From Synergistaceae bacterium (GTDB lineage Bacteria; Synergistota; Synergistia; Synergistales; Synergistaceae), in assembly GCA_031274465.1 (NCBI GenBank), contig JAISQC010000191.1, forward strand, positions 1 to 5,426: a DNA stretch of 5,426 nucleotides, in the 5' to 3' direction. This document shows positions 1 through 5,255 of this stretch, in pieces (the first letter of the stretch is position 1; each line of letters opens with the position of its first letter). A program made the translations under genes and the position numbers. A model generated the notes under the pieces. It made no database searches. It saw nothing but the letters and a program-made list of their open reading frames with translations, and was not told where the DNA came from.

Positions 1-4
1 TCCG

Positions 5-385
5 TCACTCACCGGACGCCGCGCTGGCGTCGGCCCTGCTGAAAATTACCGACGACTTCGGAGACTCCCACACCTGCACGGAGGAGAGCGAATAGTTTGG
101 GCCCCGGAGCAACGGGTCGAGGCGCTCGAACGCGAATCGGGCTATGTTTTCGGCGGACGGCTGGGAGATGACGTCGTTCAGGTAAGCGTGGTCGAATTTC
201 GATATCACTTCGTCCTCCACGATCCGTTTCACCAGGACGAAATCCACTATCATCCCTTCTTCGTCAGGCTGCCCAGATACCTCCACGTCCATGCGGTACG
301 TGTGCCCGTGGAGCTTCTCGCATTTGCCGTGATATTTGACGAGCCTATGGGCGGCGTCGAAGGAAAATTCCCTTCTCAGTAGCAT
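5..385 (-). CDS. queD: 6-carboxy-5,6,7,8-tetrahydropterin synthase (QueD, PTPS family)
   Basis: This 126-residue cytoplasmic enzyme converts dihydroneopterin triphosphate to 6-carboxytetrahydropterin, the second step towards preQ0, queuosine and related 7-deazaguanines. The PTPS family hallmarks are visible: the zinc histidines are H13 (in FDAAHRL) and H26 and H28 (in CEKLHGH), and the catalytic cysteine is C22. D65-H66 (in FDHAYLND) and E107 (in VWESP) fit the conserved charge-relay and substrate-anchoring positions. The length is typical for bacterial QueD, and the protein looks complete and intact. The ATG at 385 is supported by purine-rich GAGAGG and AGGA just upstream. It lies 61 nt after the DUF72 stop on the same strand, so cotranscription is possible. 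No queC, queE or folE is in the window, so the rest of the pathway must lie elsewhere. Confidence 0.96.
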   Translation of the reverse strand: MLLRREFSFDAAHRLVKYHGKCEKLHGHTYRMDVEVSGQPDEEGMIVDFVLVKRIVEDEVISKFDHAYLNDVISQPSAENIARFAFERLDPLLRGPNYSLSSVQVWESPKSSVIFSRADASAASGE

Positions 386-389
386 GACT

Positions 390-400
390 TCCTACCTCTC
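390..400 (-). promoter_or_regulatory. Ribosome binding site of queD
   Basis: On the minus strand GAGAGG (395-400) and AGGA (390-393) lie 9 and 4 nt before the ATG at 383-385. The GAGAGG element has the better spacing. It fixes the queD start at a methionine that matches the usual QueD N-terminus. Confidence 0.7.
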
Positions 401-427
401 TTTTCCATTCCGATGAAACTACCCCGC

Positions 428-433
428 ATTATA
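428..433 (-). promoter_or_regulatory. Possible -10 element upstream of queD
   Basis: A perfect TATAAT lies in the DUF72-queD gap on the minus strand. A start about 7 nt downstream would give a leader of about 36 nt. There is no recognisable -35 at 16-18 nt and no TGn extension, so this is weak evidence for a separate queD promoter. The AT-rich hexamer may be chance. Confidence 0.25.
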
Positions 434-446
434 AACCATTATCCCG

Positions 447-1394
447 TCATTCGAGTTTCAGGAAACTCTGAAGACGAGGCGACCCAGGCAGGCTTACGCC
501 CAGCAGCTCGGCCATCAGCCGAGCCCCCCGCACCGCTTTGTCCGACACGCAATTATTGTACATGAGATATATTTTTTTGGAACCCTCGAAATCCCGAACC
601 AATTCTTTCGTCCGTTCGGCCCAATCCGCCAGCTCGGAGCGGTCGTACTCGTAATCGAAGCGTTCGTGCACGGAAGCGCGCGGGTTCCCCCAGCCGCGCC
701 TGTTTCGGCCGTGAAAGCGCGCCACGGTCCCCCATTCCGCCGTAATCGGCCACTCCGGGGGGACCGTCCAGCCCATGGCAGGCTCGTCCACCGCGACGTA
801 AGCTATGTTTTGCTCCGACAGCGCGCCGAGGAATTTATCCCGATTCCCCGCGTCGAACCACGAATTGTTTCTCACCTCGACGGCCACCGGCATCGGGCCT
901 ACGACCTCGCGGATGCGTCGGAAATAGACGACGCCCTCCCTGGAAAACCGCCATCCGGGCGGGAACTGAAAGAGCAGGTAGGCCAATCGCCCCGACGAGT
1001 GCAATACCTCCACTGGTTTCATAAATTCCGCAAAAAGCCTCATCCTCTGCCCGTGCGACAGGTCAGATCGCCTGACGAGCGCGGACGGCGGCCTCTCTCC
1101 CAGCTCCGACCTCAGCCACCCCGGGAGGGAGGCGAATTTGGCGCGATGGAACGTGAACAGCGAAAACGCCTTCACCCCGAACAGAAAATCGCGCGGCGTC
1201 CCGGCCCTCCACCTGAACGCGTCATCGACGCCGGGAATCGCGTAGTACGACGAGTCTATCTCCACTATGTCGAAACAGGATGCGTAATATTGCAAACGGC
1301 GCGCCGGGATCGCGGCGCCGCTTGGATAAAAACCGCTTTTCAGCAAGGTCTTGTCCGTCCACGAGCAAATTCCGACACGAACCCCGCTAGCCAT
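447..1394 (-). CDS. DUF72 domain protein (YecE-like)
   Basis: A 315-residue predicted cytoplasmic protein with the DUF72 TIM-barrel-like fold across most of its length. Family motifs appear in order: GICSW (8-12), VEIDSSYY (44-51), FGVKA (72-76), LLFQFPP (140-146), VEVRNNSWF (172-180), VAVDEP (200-205), RFHGRN (226-231) and YLMYNN (276-281). The biochemical role of DUF72 proteins is not established as far as I know; a nuclease or sugar-phosphate role would be speculation. The length is slightly above the common 240-300. The ATG at 1394 is the only possible start, because an in-frame TGA lies eight codons upstream and no GTG or TTG intervenes. The nearest Shine-Dalgarno, GGAG at 1408-1411, is rather far (13 nt), so translation may be modest. 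It sits between a tiny membrane ORF and queD, all on one strand. No signal peptide or membrane span is seen. Confidence 0.93.
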   Translation of the reverse strand: MASGVRVGICSWTDKTLLKSGFYPSGAAIPARRLQYYASCFDIVEIDSSYYAIPGVDDAFRWRAGTPRDFLFGVKAFSLFTFHRAKFASLPGWLRSELGERPPSALVRRSDLSHGQRMRLFAEFMKPVEVLHSSGRLAYLLFQFPPGWRFSREGVVYFRRIREVVGPMPVAVEVRNNSWFDAGNRDKFLGALSEQNIAYVAVDEPAMGWTVPPEWPITAEWGTVARFHGRNRRGWGNPRASVHERFDYEYDRSELADWAERTKELVRDFEGSKKIYLMYNNCVSDKAVRGARLMAELLGVSLPGSPRLQSFLKLE

Positions 1395-1450
1395 CGGCGC
1401 GCACCAACTCCGATCCAGTCAGCCGCTCGGACCGCATCCGAAGCGGCCTC

Positions 1451-1582
1451 TTAGTACATGCTGCCGGATTTCTCGACGATTTGCGAGCTGGTTCTGTAGC
1501 TCATGACCGAAACTATCACGAGCAGGACTATCATGATCGCAGCGAGCAGAAGAGTCTTTGCCAAAATGCTGATGTTTCTCAT
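1451..1582 (-). CDS. 43-residue single-span membrane ORF resembling the N-terminus of a chemoreceptor
   Basis: The ORF starts at ATG 1580-1582 and ends with TAA at 1451-1453. It encodes a short basic start (MRNISILAK), one strongly hydrophobic helix at about residues 8-27, then SYRTSSQIVEKSGSMY. This arrangement looks like the first transmembrane helix and the beginning of the periplasmic helix of a methyl-accepting chemotaxis protein, but no HAMP or signalling domain follows. AGGGGG lies 9 nt before the ATG and a plausible promoter lies about 110 nt further up, so expression is credible. Reading past the TAA gives EAASDAVRAADWIG in the same frame, which still looks like receptor ectodomain, before the frame runs into the DUF72 gene and stops at 1340-1342. 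It may be a decayed MCP remnant or a genuine small membrane protein. I recognise no named family, and the MCP likeness is by eye. Confidence 0.55.
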   Translation of the reverse strand: MRNISILAKTLLLAAIMIVLLVIVSVMSYRTSSQIVEKSGSMY

Positions 1583-1591
1583 CCCCAGATG

Positions 1592-1597
1592 CCCCCT
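1592..1597 (-). promoter_or_regulatory. Shine-Dalgarno of the 43-residue ORF
   Basis: AGGGGG on the minus strand lies 9 nt before the ATG at 1582. It is the main evidence, apart from composition, that this very short frame is translated. A second G-run (GGGG) directly abuts the ATG but is too close to act. Confidence 0.5.
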
Positions 1598-1688
1598 AAG
1601 CAGTTTTTTGCCGCGTCAGCATAAAAGACGAAACAATACTGAATGAATTTGCCCACAGCGAACACATCTCACCAATCAATCACCCAAA

Positions 1689-1728
1689 TTTGTAATTATT
1701 TTAGCATAATCGATCCCAAAATTACAAA
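1689..1728. repeat. Perfect 9-bp inverted repeat bracketing the promoter
   Basis: The arms tttgtaatt (1689-1697) and aattacaaa (1720-1728) are exact reverse complements with 22 bp between them, so their centres are 31 bp apart, close to three helical turns. One arm contains the -35 hexamer and the other begins immediately downstream of the -10. The placement suits an operator bound by a dimeric regulator. A hairpin with a 22-nt loop is less likely. AT-rich DNA can produce such repeats by chance. Confidence 0.4.
1698..1727 (-). promoter_or_regulatory. Putative sigma70 promoter with extended -10
   Basis: On the minus strand the -35-like TTGTAA (1722-1727) is separated by 18 bp from the -10 TAAAAT (1698-1703). 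The -10 is preceded by TGC, giving a TGnTAAAAT extended -10. Transcription would begin near 1691 and read into the 43-residue ORF with a leader of about 110 nt, and on towards the DUF72 gene. It lies in the most AT-rich part of an otherwise GC-rich window. The -35 matches consensus at four of six positions. Confidence 0.5.
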
Positions 1729-1772
1729 AAAATCGCAAAAACGCACTCTCCAACTCACATCTTAGAAACCTG

Positions 1773-1821
1773 AAAGCGCGCCGGCAAAGGGCGCGCGCCC
1801 TTAAAGCGCAACGCCGGCAAA
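1773..1821. repeat. Imperfect direct repeat flanking the palindrome
   Basis: The units aaagcgcgccggcaaa (1773-1788) and aaagcgcaacgccggcaaa (1803-1821) differ by a 3-nt insertion and slightly overlap the two ends of the 16-bp palindrome. The result is a compact 49-bp element in the intergenic region. It could be a degenerate intergenic repeat unit; one copy in the window cannot show whether it recurs in the genome. Confidence 0.45.
1787..1802. terminator. Perfect GC-rich palindrome after the kinase gene, possible terminator
   Basis: The sequence aagggcgcgcgccctt is a perfect 16-bp palindrome that begins 30 bp beyond the kinase stop codon in transcript order. As RNA it folds to a 6-bp stem (AAGGGC/GCCCTT) with a GCGC loop. 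The minus-strand transcript has only TTT at and after the stem, so the U-tract is poor. It may terminate weakly, act as a 3' stability hairpin, or be part of the surrounding repeat. Confidence 0.45.
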
Positions 1822-1832
1822 CCGTATCGACC

Positions 1833-4142
1833 CTAGGCCGGCCGAAGCGCCTCTTCCAGACGGGCAGCTATCGCGTCATATTCTATGTTTTCCAAACTTT
1901 CGCGCAGCCACGCGACCAGATCCCCGTCTGCATCGTATTCGTAACGCTCCAGCTCCGCCAAAGCCTCTTCCATCTCCGAGGCGCTGTAACGCGCCGCCGC
2001 TTCCATAATATTTCGAAGAAGCGCTGCGTCCGGCGCATGCCTGCATTCGCGCGCCGCATCGGATCGGCCCGCGCGCGAGGCGGCCTTCAGCGTGTCGTTC
2101 AGGCCGCACACGAGAGCGTTCGCCATGCCGACCAAGGTTTCGTGGTTTGCCCTGACGGTCTCATAATCGCCGGATTTTGCCGCAAATTCCAGAACTTCCG
2201 CCAGCTTTCCCACGCTAGGCGCGCAAATGCCATAGCTGGCGCCCTTCAGTCCGTGCACCGCTATGGCATAGTCGAAGAGGCGCTCTTCCAAAAAACCGTT
2301 CAGGCTTTCAACCAGCCCCGGAGTATGCGCCGCATAAGAGCGCAGGACTTGCAGATAAGCGGCTTCGCCCCCATAGCGGCGGATTCCTTCGGCAATGTCG
2401 AGGCCATCCGCGTCCATTCCCCTGAGTTCGGGAGAAATTTCCAAGCTGCCATCCGCAGAGTCGGCCTCGGGATTCGCGCCGCGCCCTTTTTCGGCCTCTG
2501 CTTGCGCCTCATGGCCATGCCGGTCGCGCACCCACTTGTTCAGTTCCGCGTCGAGCCGCGCCACATCGATGGGTTTCGGCAAGAAACCGTCGAACCCGGC
2601 ATTCAGGAACTTCTCCTCGCTCCCGGAGAGCGCGTTTGCCGTCAGCGCCACTATCGGCACAGTCCTGGCGTAGTCCGTCCCCATCTCGCCTCGGATTATC
2701 CGCGCCGCCTCCACGCCGTCCATATCCGGCATCATGTGGTCCATAAAGACTACGTCGTACCGCCCGTTGCCGGGGCCGCCGCACGAACGTATTTTATCTA
2801 TGGCCTCTTGCCCGCTCGAGACGCAATCCACGAGAAGCCCGTAAGGCGCCATCAGCCCTCTTGCAACGTCGAGGTTGGTCGCCACGTCATCCACTACCAG
2901 CACCCTCCCGTACGGCATGTGCGACCGTTCGAGTTTTCCGCGCCGCGCCAAGCGGTTTTCCGCGAAGCAAAGGCCCCTCAGCCTATCCGCCGTCTGCGCG
3001 CCTATCGGGGCGTCTCCCGCCATCTTCTGCGGCATCTCGACACTGAAGGAGCTCCCGACGCCGTATTCGCTGTCGACCGCGATAGTTCCGCCCATCATCC
3101 CGACGAGGCGCTTCGTGATCGAAAGCCCCAGCCCGGTGCCCTCGACATTGCGGTTGGGCCGCGAGTTTAGCCGGACGTATTCCTTGAAAAGCTTGTGCAT
3201 GTCCTCTTTTTTGATTCCCATTCCGGTATCGGACACCGCGAACTCGACGAGCGCGTCGCCGCCCTGACGGCGCCAGCCTATCCGGAACGTGATTTTCCCT
3301 TCCTCGGTATACTTGAACGCGTTTGACAGGAGGTTGTTCAAGACCTGCTTCACGCGCAGCTCGTCGCCGCACAGCCTTGCAGGCACGGTTTCGTCGATGG
3401 CAAGCTCGAAGGAGATTTTCTTGTCCGCGATGCGAACGACATTCAGCTCCGCGACCTCGCTTACAAGCGATGCAAAGTCGTAATCGGAGGAGATTATTTC
3501 AAATTCCCCAGCCTCGATCTTCGATATGTCCAAGATGTCGTTTATGAGGCCGAGAAGGCTCGTCCCGGAGCTATATATTTTCTCCATGTTGCAGCGCGTA
3601 GCCGGGGGCAGGTCGCCCTCCAGCTCCACCAGGGACAGCCCAAGGACGGCGTTTAACGGGGTGCGTATCTCGTGGCTAACCGCGGCAAGGAACGCGCTTT
3701 TAGATTCAGAGGCGGCCTCTGCCACTACCTTCGCCTCGATGAGGTCGGCCCTTTGGCAGTCGAGCTGTTCGATCATGGAGTTGAAGGCATTGGCGAAATC
3801 CCCCATAAAATCGACGCGCTGTTTGTAGTCGCCCCTCGCCACCTGCTGCGTCTGCCAGGCAAGGTGCTTGAGCGAAGCGTACAGCGCCTTTAGGGGGGAT
3901 GCCATCTCGTTGTTGGGCGACGGCAGCTTGGAGTCAAGGTTCCCTTTCGAGAGGGCATTCGCGAGCTCCCGCGTCTCCGCAATGCACTCCGCTAAATACT
4001 TGAGCCCCTGCCCGAGTTCCCGAAAATCGTCCGGCAGGAGGCCGAGGCTCAATTCTGCCTTCGCGGGGCGGTAAAGCACGTCGCGCAAATAGTTGAATAA
4101 AATCTCCGCTACAGGGTTCGTGTCGCTCGACCTCCAATGCAA
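1833..4142 (-). CDS. Soluble hybrid histidine kinase with receiver and Hpt domains
   Basis: This open frame encodes 769 residues of a multistep phosphorelay kinase. No membrane span is present, so it acts in the cytoplasm. Residues 50-130 hold two HAMP-like segments (around ALSKGNLDSKLP and VARGDYKQRVDFMG) followed by a coiled coil. HisKA carries the phosphoacceptor H157 in SHEIRTP. The ATPase domain has the N box (NNLLSNAFKY, 269-278), G1 DTGMGI (305-310) and G2 GTGLGL (335-340). The receiver has VVDD (416-419), phosphoacceptor D468 in FMDHMMPDMDG, T501 and K523. The Hpt histidine is H630 in AVHGLKGAS. An acidic helical tail fills 700-769. All catalytic residues are intact. The start is doubtful: TTG at 4142 follows an in-frame TAA seven codons upstream, has no good ribosome site, and truncates the region before NPVAEILF. 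A frameshift from an ATG at 4185 is likely (see separate entry). It follows the hemerythrin-CheX gene on the same strand. Confidence 0.93.
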   Translation of the reverse strand: MHWRSSDTNPVAEILFNYLRDVLYRPAKAELSLGLLPDDFRELGQGLKYLAECIAETRELANALSKGNLDSKLPSPNNEMASPLKALYASLKHLAWQTQQVARGDYKQRVDFMGDFANAFNSMIEQLDCQRADLIEAKVVAEAASESKSAFLAAVSHEIRTPLNAVLGLSLVELEGDLPPATRCNMEKIYSSGTSLLGLINDILDISKIEAGEFEIISSDYDFASLVSEVAELNVVRIADKKISFELAIDETVPARLCGDELRVKQVLNNLLSNAFKYTEEGKITFRIGWRRQGGDALVEFAVSDTGMGIKKEDMHKLFKEYVRLNSRPNRNVEGTGLGLSITKRLVGMMGGTIAVDSEYGVGSSFSVEMPQKMAGDAPIGAQTADRLRGLCFAENRLARRGKLERSHMPYGRVLVVDDVATNLDVARGLMAPYGLLVDCVSSGQEAIDKIRSCGGPGNGRYDVVFMDHMMPDMDGVEAARIIRGEMGTDYARTVPIVALTANALSGSEEKFLNAGFDGFLPKPIDVARLDAELNKWVRDRHGHEAQAEAEKGRGANPEADSADGSLEISPELRGMDADGLDIAEGIRRYGGEAAYLQVLRSYAAHTPGLVESLNGFLEERLFDYAIAVHGLKGASYGICAPSVGKLAEVLEFAAKSGDYETVRANHETLVGMANALVCGLNDTLKAASRAGRSDAARECRHAPDAALLRNIMEAAARYSASEMEEALAELERYEYDADGDLVAWLRESLENIEYDAIAARLEEALRPA

Positions 4143-4185
4143 AATCGCTGCCGGCCTGTTTTAAAAATGGCTGCGAAACCGTCAT
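4114..4185 (-). other. Probable out-of-frame N-terminal segment of the kinase (frameshift)
   Basis: An ATG at 4183-4185 opens a frame that reads MTVSQPFLKQ, then SDFALEVERHEP, reaching GAA-CCC-TGT at 4111-4119. The kinase frame reads the same bases as AAC-CCT-GTA. Removing one C from the CCC run (+ strand ggg 4114-4116) gives GAA-CCT-GTA-GCG, so E-P leads directly into the kinase's VAEILFNYL and yields a 783-residue protein. A stop (TGA 4198-4200) closes this frame just upstream, so the ATG is its first start. Explanations are a sequencing or assembly error, a real inactivating mutation, or +1 slippage at CCC-U. The ATG lacks a strong Shine-Dalgarno (only TGGA, 3 nt away). The join is inferred from protein appearance, not from an alignment. 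Confidence 0.5.
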
Positions 4186-4247
4186 TTTCCAGCATTTTCA
4201 CGCCGGGCAAGATGAGGTTGGAGAGGCGACGCGAGCATCCATTGCGG

Positions 4248-5096
4248 CTATTCGACCATCAGAAGCACTTGCATATCGCCCTTCTCGGTATGTATATGGA
4301 ATCCCTCCGGCGCTGAAACCCAGTGTGAGCCAGCAATCAAAGAAGGGGTCGTAATGTCGCGCAGCTTCCCGTCGCCCGCCATCAGCACAGTGGCTTTCCC
4401 TCCGATGATGTTAGACGTTTCCGCCATCGCGGACCGGGCGATTTCATCGAGCTCGCCGACGTCTTTCGCGATGAGCGATTTTATCACCGAGCGGGCGAAA
4501 TCTCTCGAATACGCGAAGATGACTTTGCCCGAAATGTCTCCGACCAGCCCGATTTCAAATGAAATATCTCCCACGAATTTGCTTTGCGGCGGCATGGTTT
4601 TTATTATCTCGTCAGATCTCAGCCCAAGCATGGTCTCGATCACGTTGAACGCGCTGCGCGAAAAACTTTCAAGGCAGGTCATCAGAGATTCGTTGCCCTG
4701 CGGCGGTTTTTTGCCCACGATCTTCTGGTCCGTGTCGGCGACGTGATAGTTCAGCCATGCGACCAGCGATCCGGAGAACGCCCTAACGACCTTCATGTCG
4801 TATTCCGTTTCGACCATTCTTTTAGCGAAATTATCGACCGTTATGACGAATCTCTTGTGCTGCAGCTTGTGCGCTTCTATGTCCTCATATCCGATGGACG
4901 CCTGGTATCCTTCCTCGAACTGGAAGTGCTTCACCGTATAGTCGTACAGAAAGCTCACGGCGTCAGCGCACTCTTTCTTGTAGTCCCCCCGCCCGCTTCC
5001 GTCTATCACATCAAGCAGGTTGTCCACCATTTTGAAAAGCTGCTGGTGCTGGCTGTCGATTTCCTCCACTCCGAGACGGTATCCCTCTTTCCACAT
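4248..5096 (-). CDS. Bacteriohemerythrin fused to a CheX-type phosphatase domain
   Basis: A 282-residue cytoplasmic two-domain protein. Residues 1-127 are a bacteriohemerythrin four-helix bundle that binds O2 or senses redox through a di-iron centre. All seven ligands are present: H17, H57, E61 (HFQFE), H76 and H80 (HKLQH), H118 and D123 (HVADTD). After a short linker (KKPPQGNE), residues about 136-282 form a CheX-like domain, with GDISGKVIFAY (186-196) and the active-site signature E226-x-x-N229 in AETSNIIGGKA. In characterised CheX the equivalent Glu and Asn drive hydrolysis of CheY-phosphate. A longer frame begins at ATG 5126, but the start at 5096 is preferred: GGAGGT sits 6 nt before it and MWKEGYRLGVEEIDSQH is the usual hemerythrin N-terminus. 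The kinase begins roughly 60-105 nt downstream, so the two are probably one operon. Oxygen control of phosphatase activity is inference. Confidence 0.93.
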   Translation of the reverse strand: MWKEGYRLGVEEIDSQHQQLFKMVDNLLDVIDGSGRGDYKKECADAVSFLYDYTVKHFQFEEGYQASIGYEDIEAHKLQHKRFVITVDNFAKRMVETEYDMKVVRAFSGSLVAWLNYHVADTDQKIVGKKPPQGNESLMTCLESFSRSAFNVIETMLGLRSDEIIKTMPPQSKFVGDISFEIGLVGDISGKVIFAYSRDFARSVIKSLIAKDVGELDEIARSAMAETSNIIGGKATVLMAGDGKLRDITTPSLIAGSHWVSAPEGFHIHTEKGDMQVLLMVE

Positions 5097-5102
5097 AAAA
5101 AT

Positions 5103-5108
5103 ACCTCC
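5103..5108 (-). promoter_or_regulatory. Strong Shine-Dalgarno that sets the hemerythrin-CheX start
   Basis: GGAGGT on the minus strand lies 6 nt before the ATG at 5094-5096. It is the best ribosome site in the window and shows that translation starts ten codons inside the longest open frame. Confidence 0.88.
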
Positions 5109-5163
5109 ATAAGCAAAAAATTCCATAAAAATAGAGAGGCTGAATTTTTTTGCACGCTCGATG

Positions 5164-5177
5164 ATATTTTACAATAT
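5164..5177. repeat. AT-rich palindrome over the -10 of the hemerythrin promoter
   Basis: The minus strand reads ATATT-GTAA-AATAT, a perfect 5-bp inverted repeat with a 4-nt spacer that covers the -10 hexamer. A repressor bound here would block polymerase. It does not match an FNR-type TTGAT-N4-ATCAA site, nor a convincing Rex site. Chance is quite possible in AT-rich DNA. Confidence 0.3.
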
Positions 5178-5195
5178 TTCTCGTGGAATTGTTCA
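5166..5195 (-). promoter_or_regulatory. Putative sigma70 promoter of the hemerythrin-CheX/kinase operon
   Basis: On the minus strand TGAACA (5190-5195) and TAAAAT (5166-5171) are separated by 18 bp. Transcription would begin near 5159, giving a leader of about 63 nt to the ATG at 5096. The -10 hexamer and spacer length are the same as in the other promoter candidate at 1698-1727. The -35 matches four of six consensus positions. Confidence 0.45.
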
Positions 5196-5229
5196 TTAGG
5201 GGATTCACTTCACTCAAAACAGTCGGCCC

Positions 5230-5250
5230 GAAAAAGCCGTGGATGCGGCG
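5230..5250 (-). terminator. Weak possible terminator after the partial gene
   Basis: The minus-strand RNA GCCG-CATCCA-CGGC-UUUUU forms a 4-bp GC stem with a 6-nt loop followed by five U, starting 6 nt after the stop of the upstream partial gene. The position and U-tract suit a terminator but the stem is short. Confidence 0.35.
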
Positions 5251-5255
5251 GCCTC

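Noticed and set aside
386..446. preQ1 riboswitch upstream of queD
   Set aside because: The 61-nt gap has no C-rich loop and A-rich tail arrangement typical of preQ1-I, and the likely leader is too short for other classes.
666..1454. 262-codon plus-strand frame opposite the DUF72 gene
   Set aside because: The composition is Arg/Pro-rich antisense, and it overlaps a DUF72 protein with all expected motifs.
2037..3170. 377-codon open frame on the plus strand opposite the kinase
   Set aside because: It is antisense to the catalytic and receiver domains of a clearly real kinase, is rich in Arg, Pro and His as expected of a GC-rich antisense frame, and shows no domain motif.
4159..4165. Slippery heptamer TTTAAAA (minus strand) as a programmed -1 frameshift for the kinase
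   Set aside because: A -1 slip from the ATG 4185 frame enters the frame that ends at TAG 4109-4111, not the kinase frame, so it cannot repair the gene.
4109..4195. Third-frame short ORF from ATG 4195 (MLENDGFAAIF...) as an alternative kinase N-terminus or a small gene
   Set aside because: It has no ribosome site and would need a different indel. The ATG 4185 frame joins the kinase more naturally through a homopolymer change. It is not fully excluded.
5011..5217. 68-codon minus-strand frame across the hemerythrin promoter and start
   Set aside because: It overlaps the hemerythrin coding start in another frame, has no ribosome site, and its sequence is explained by the AT-rich leader.
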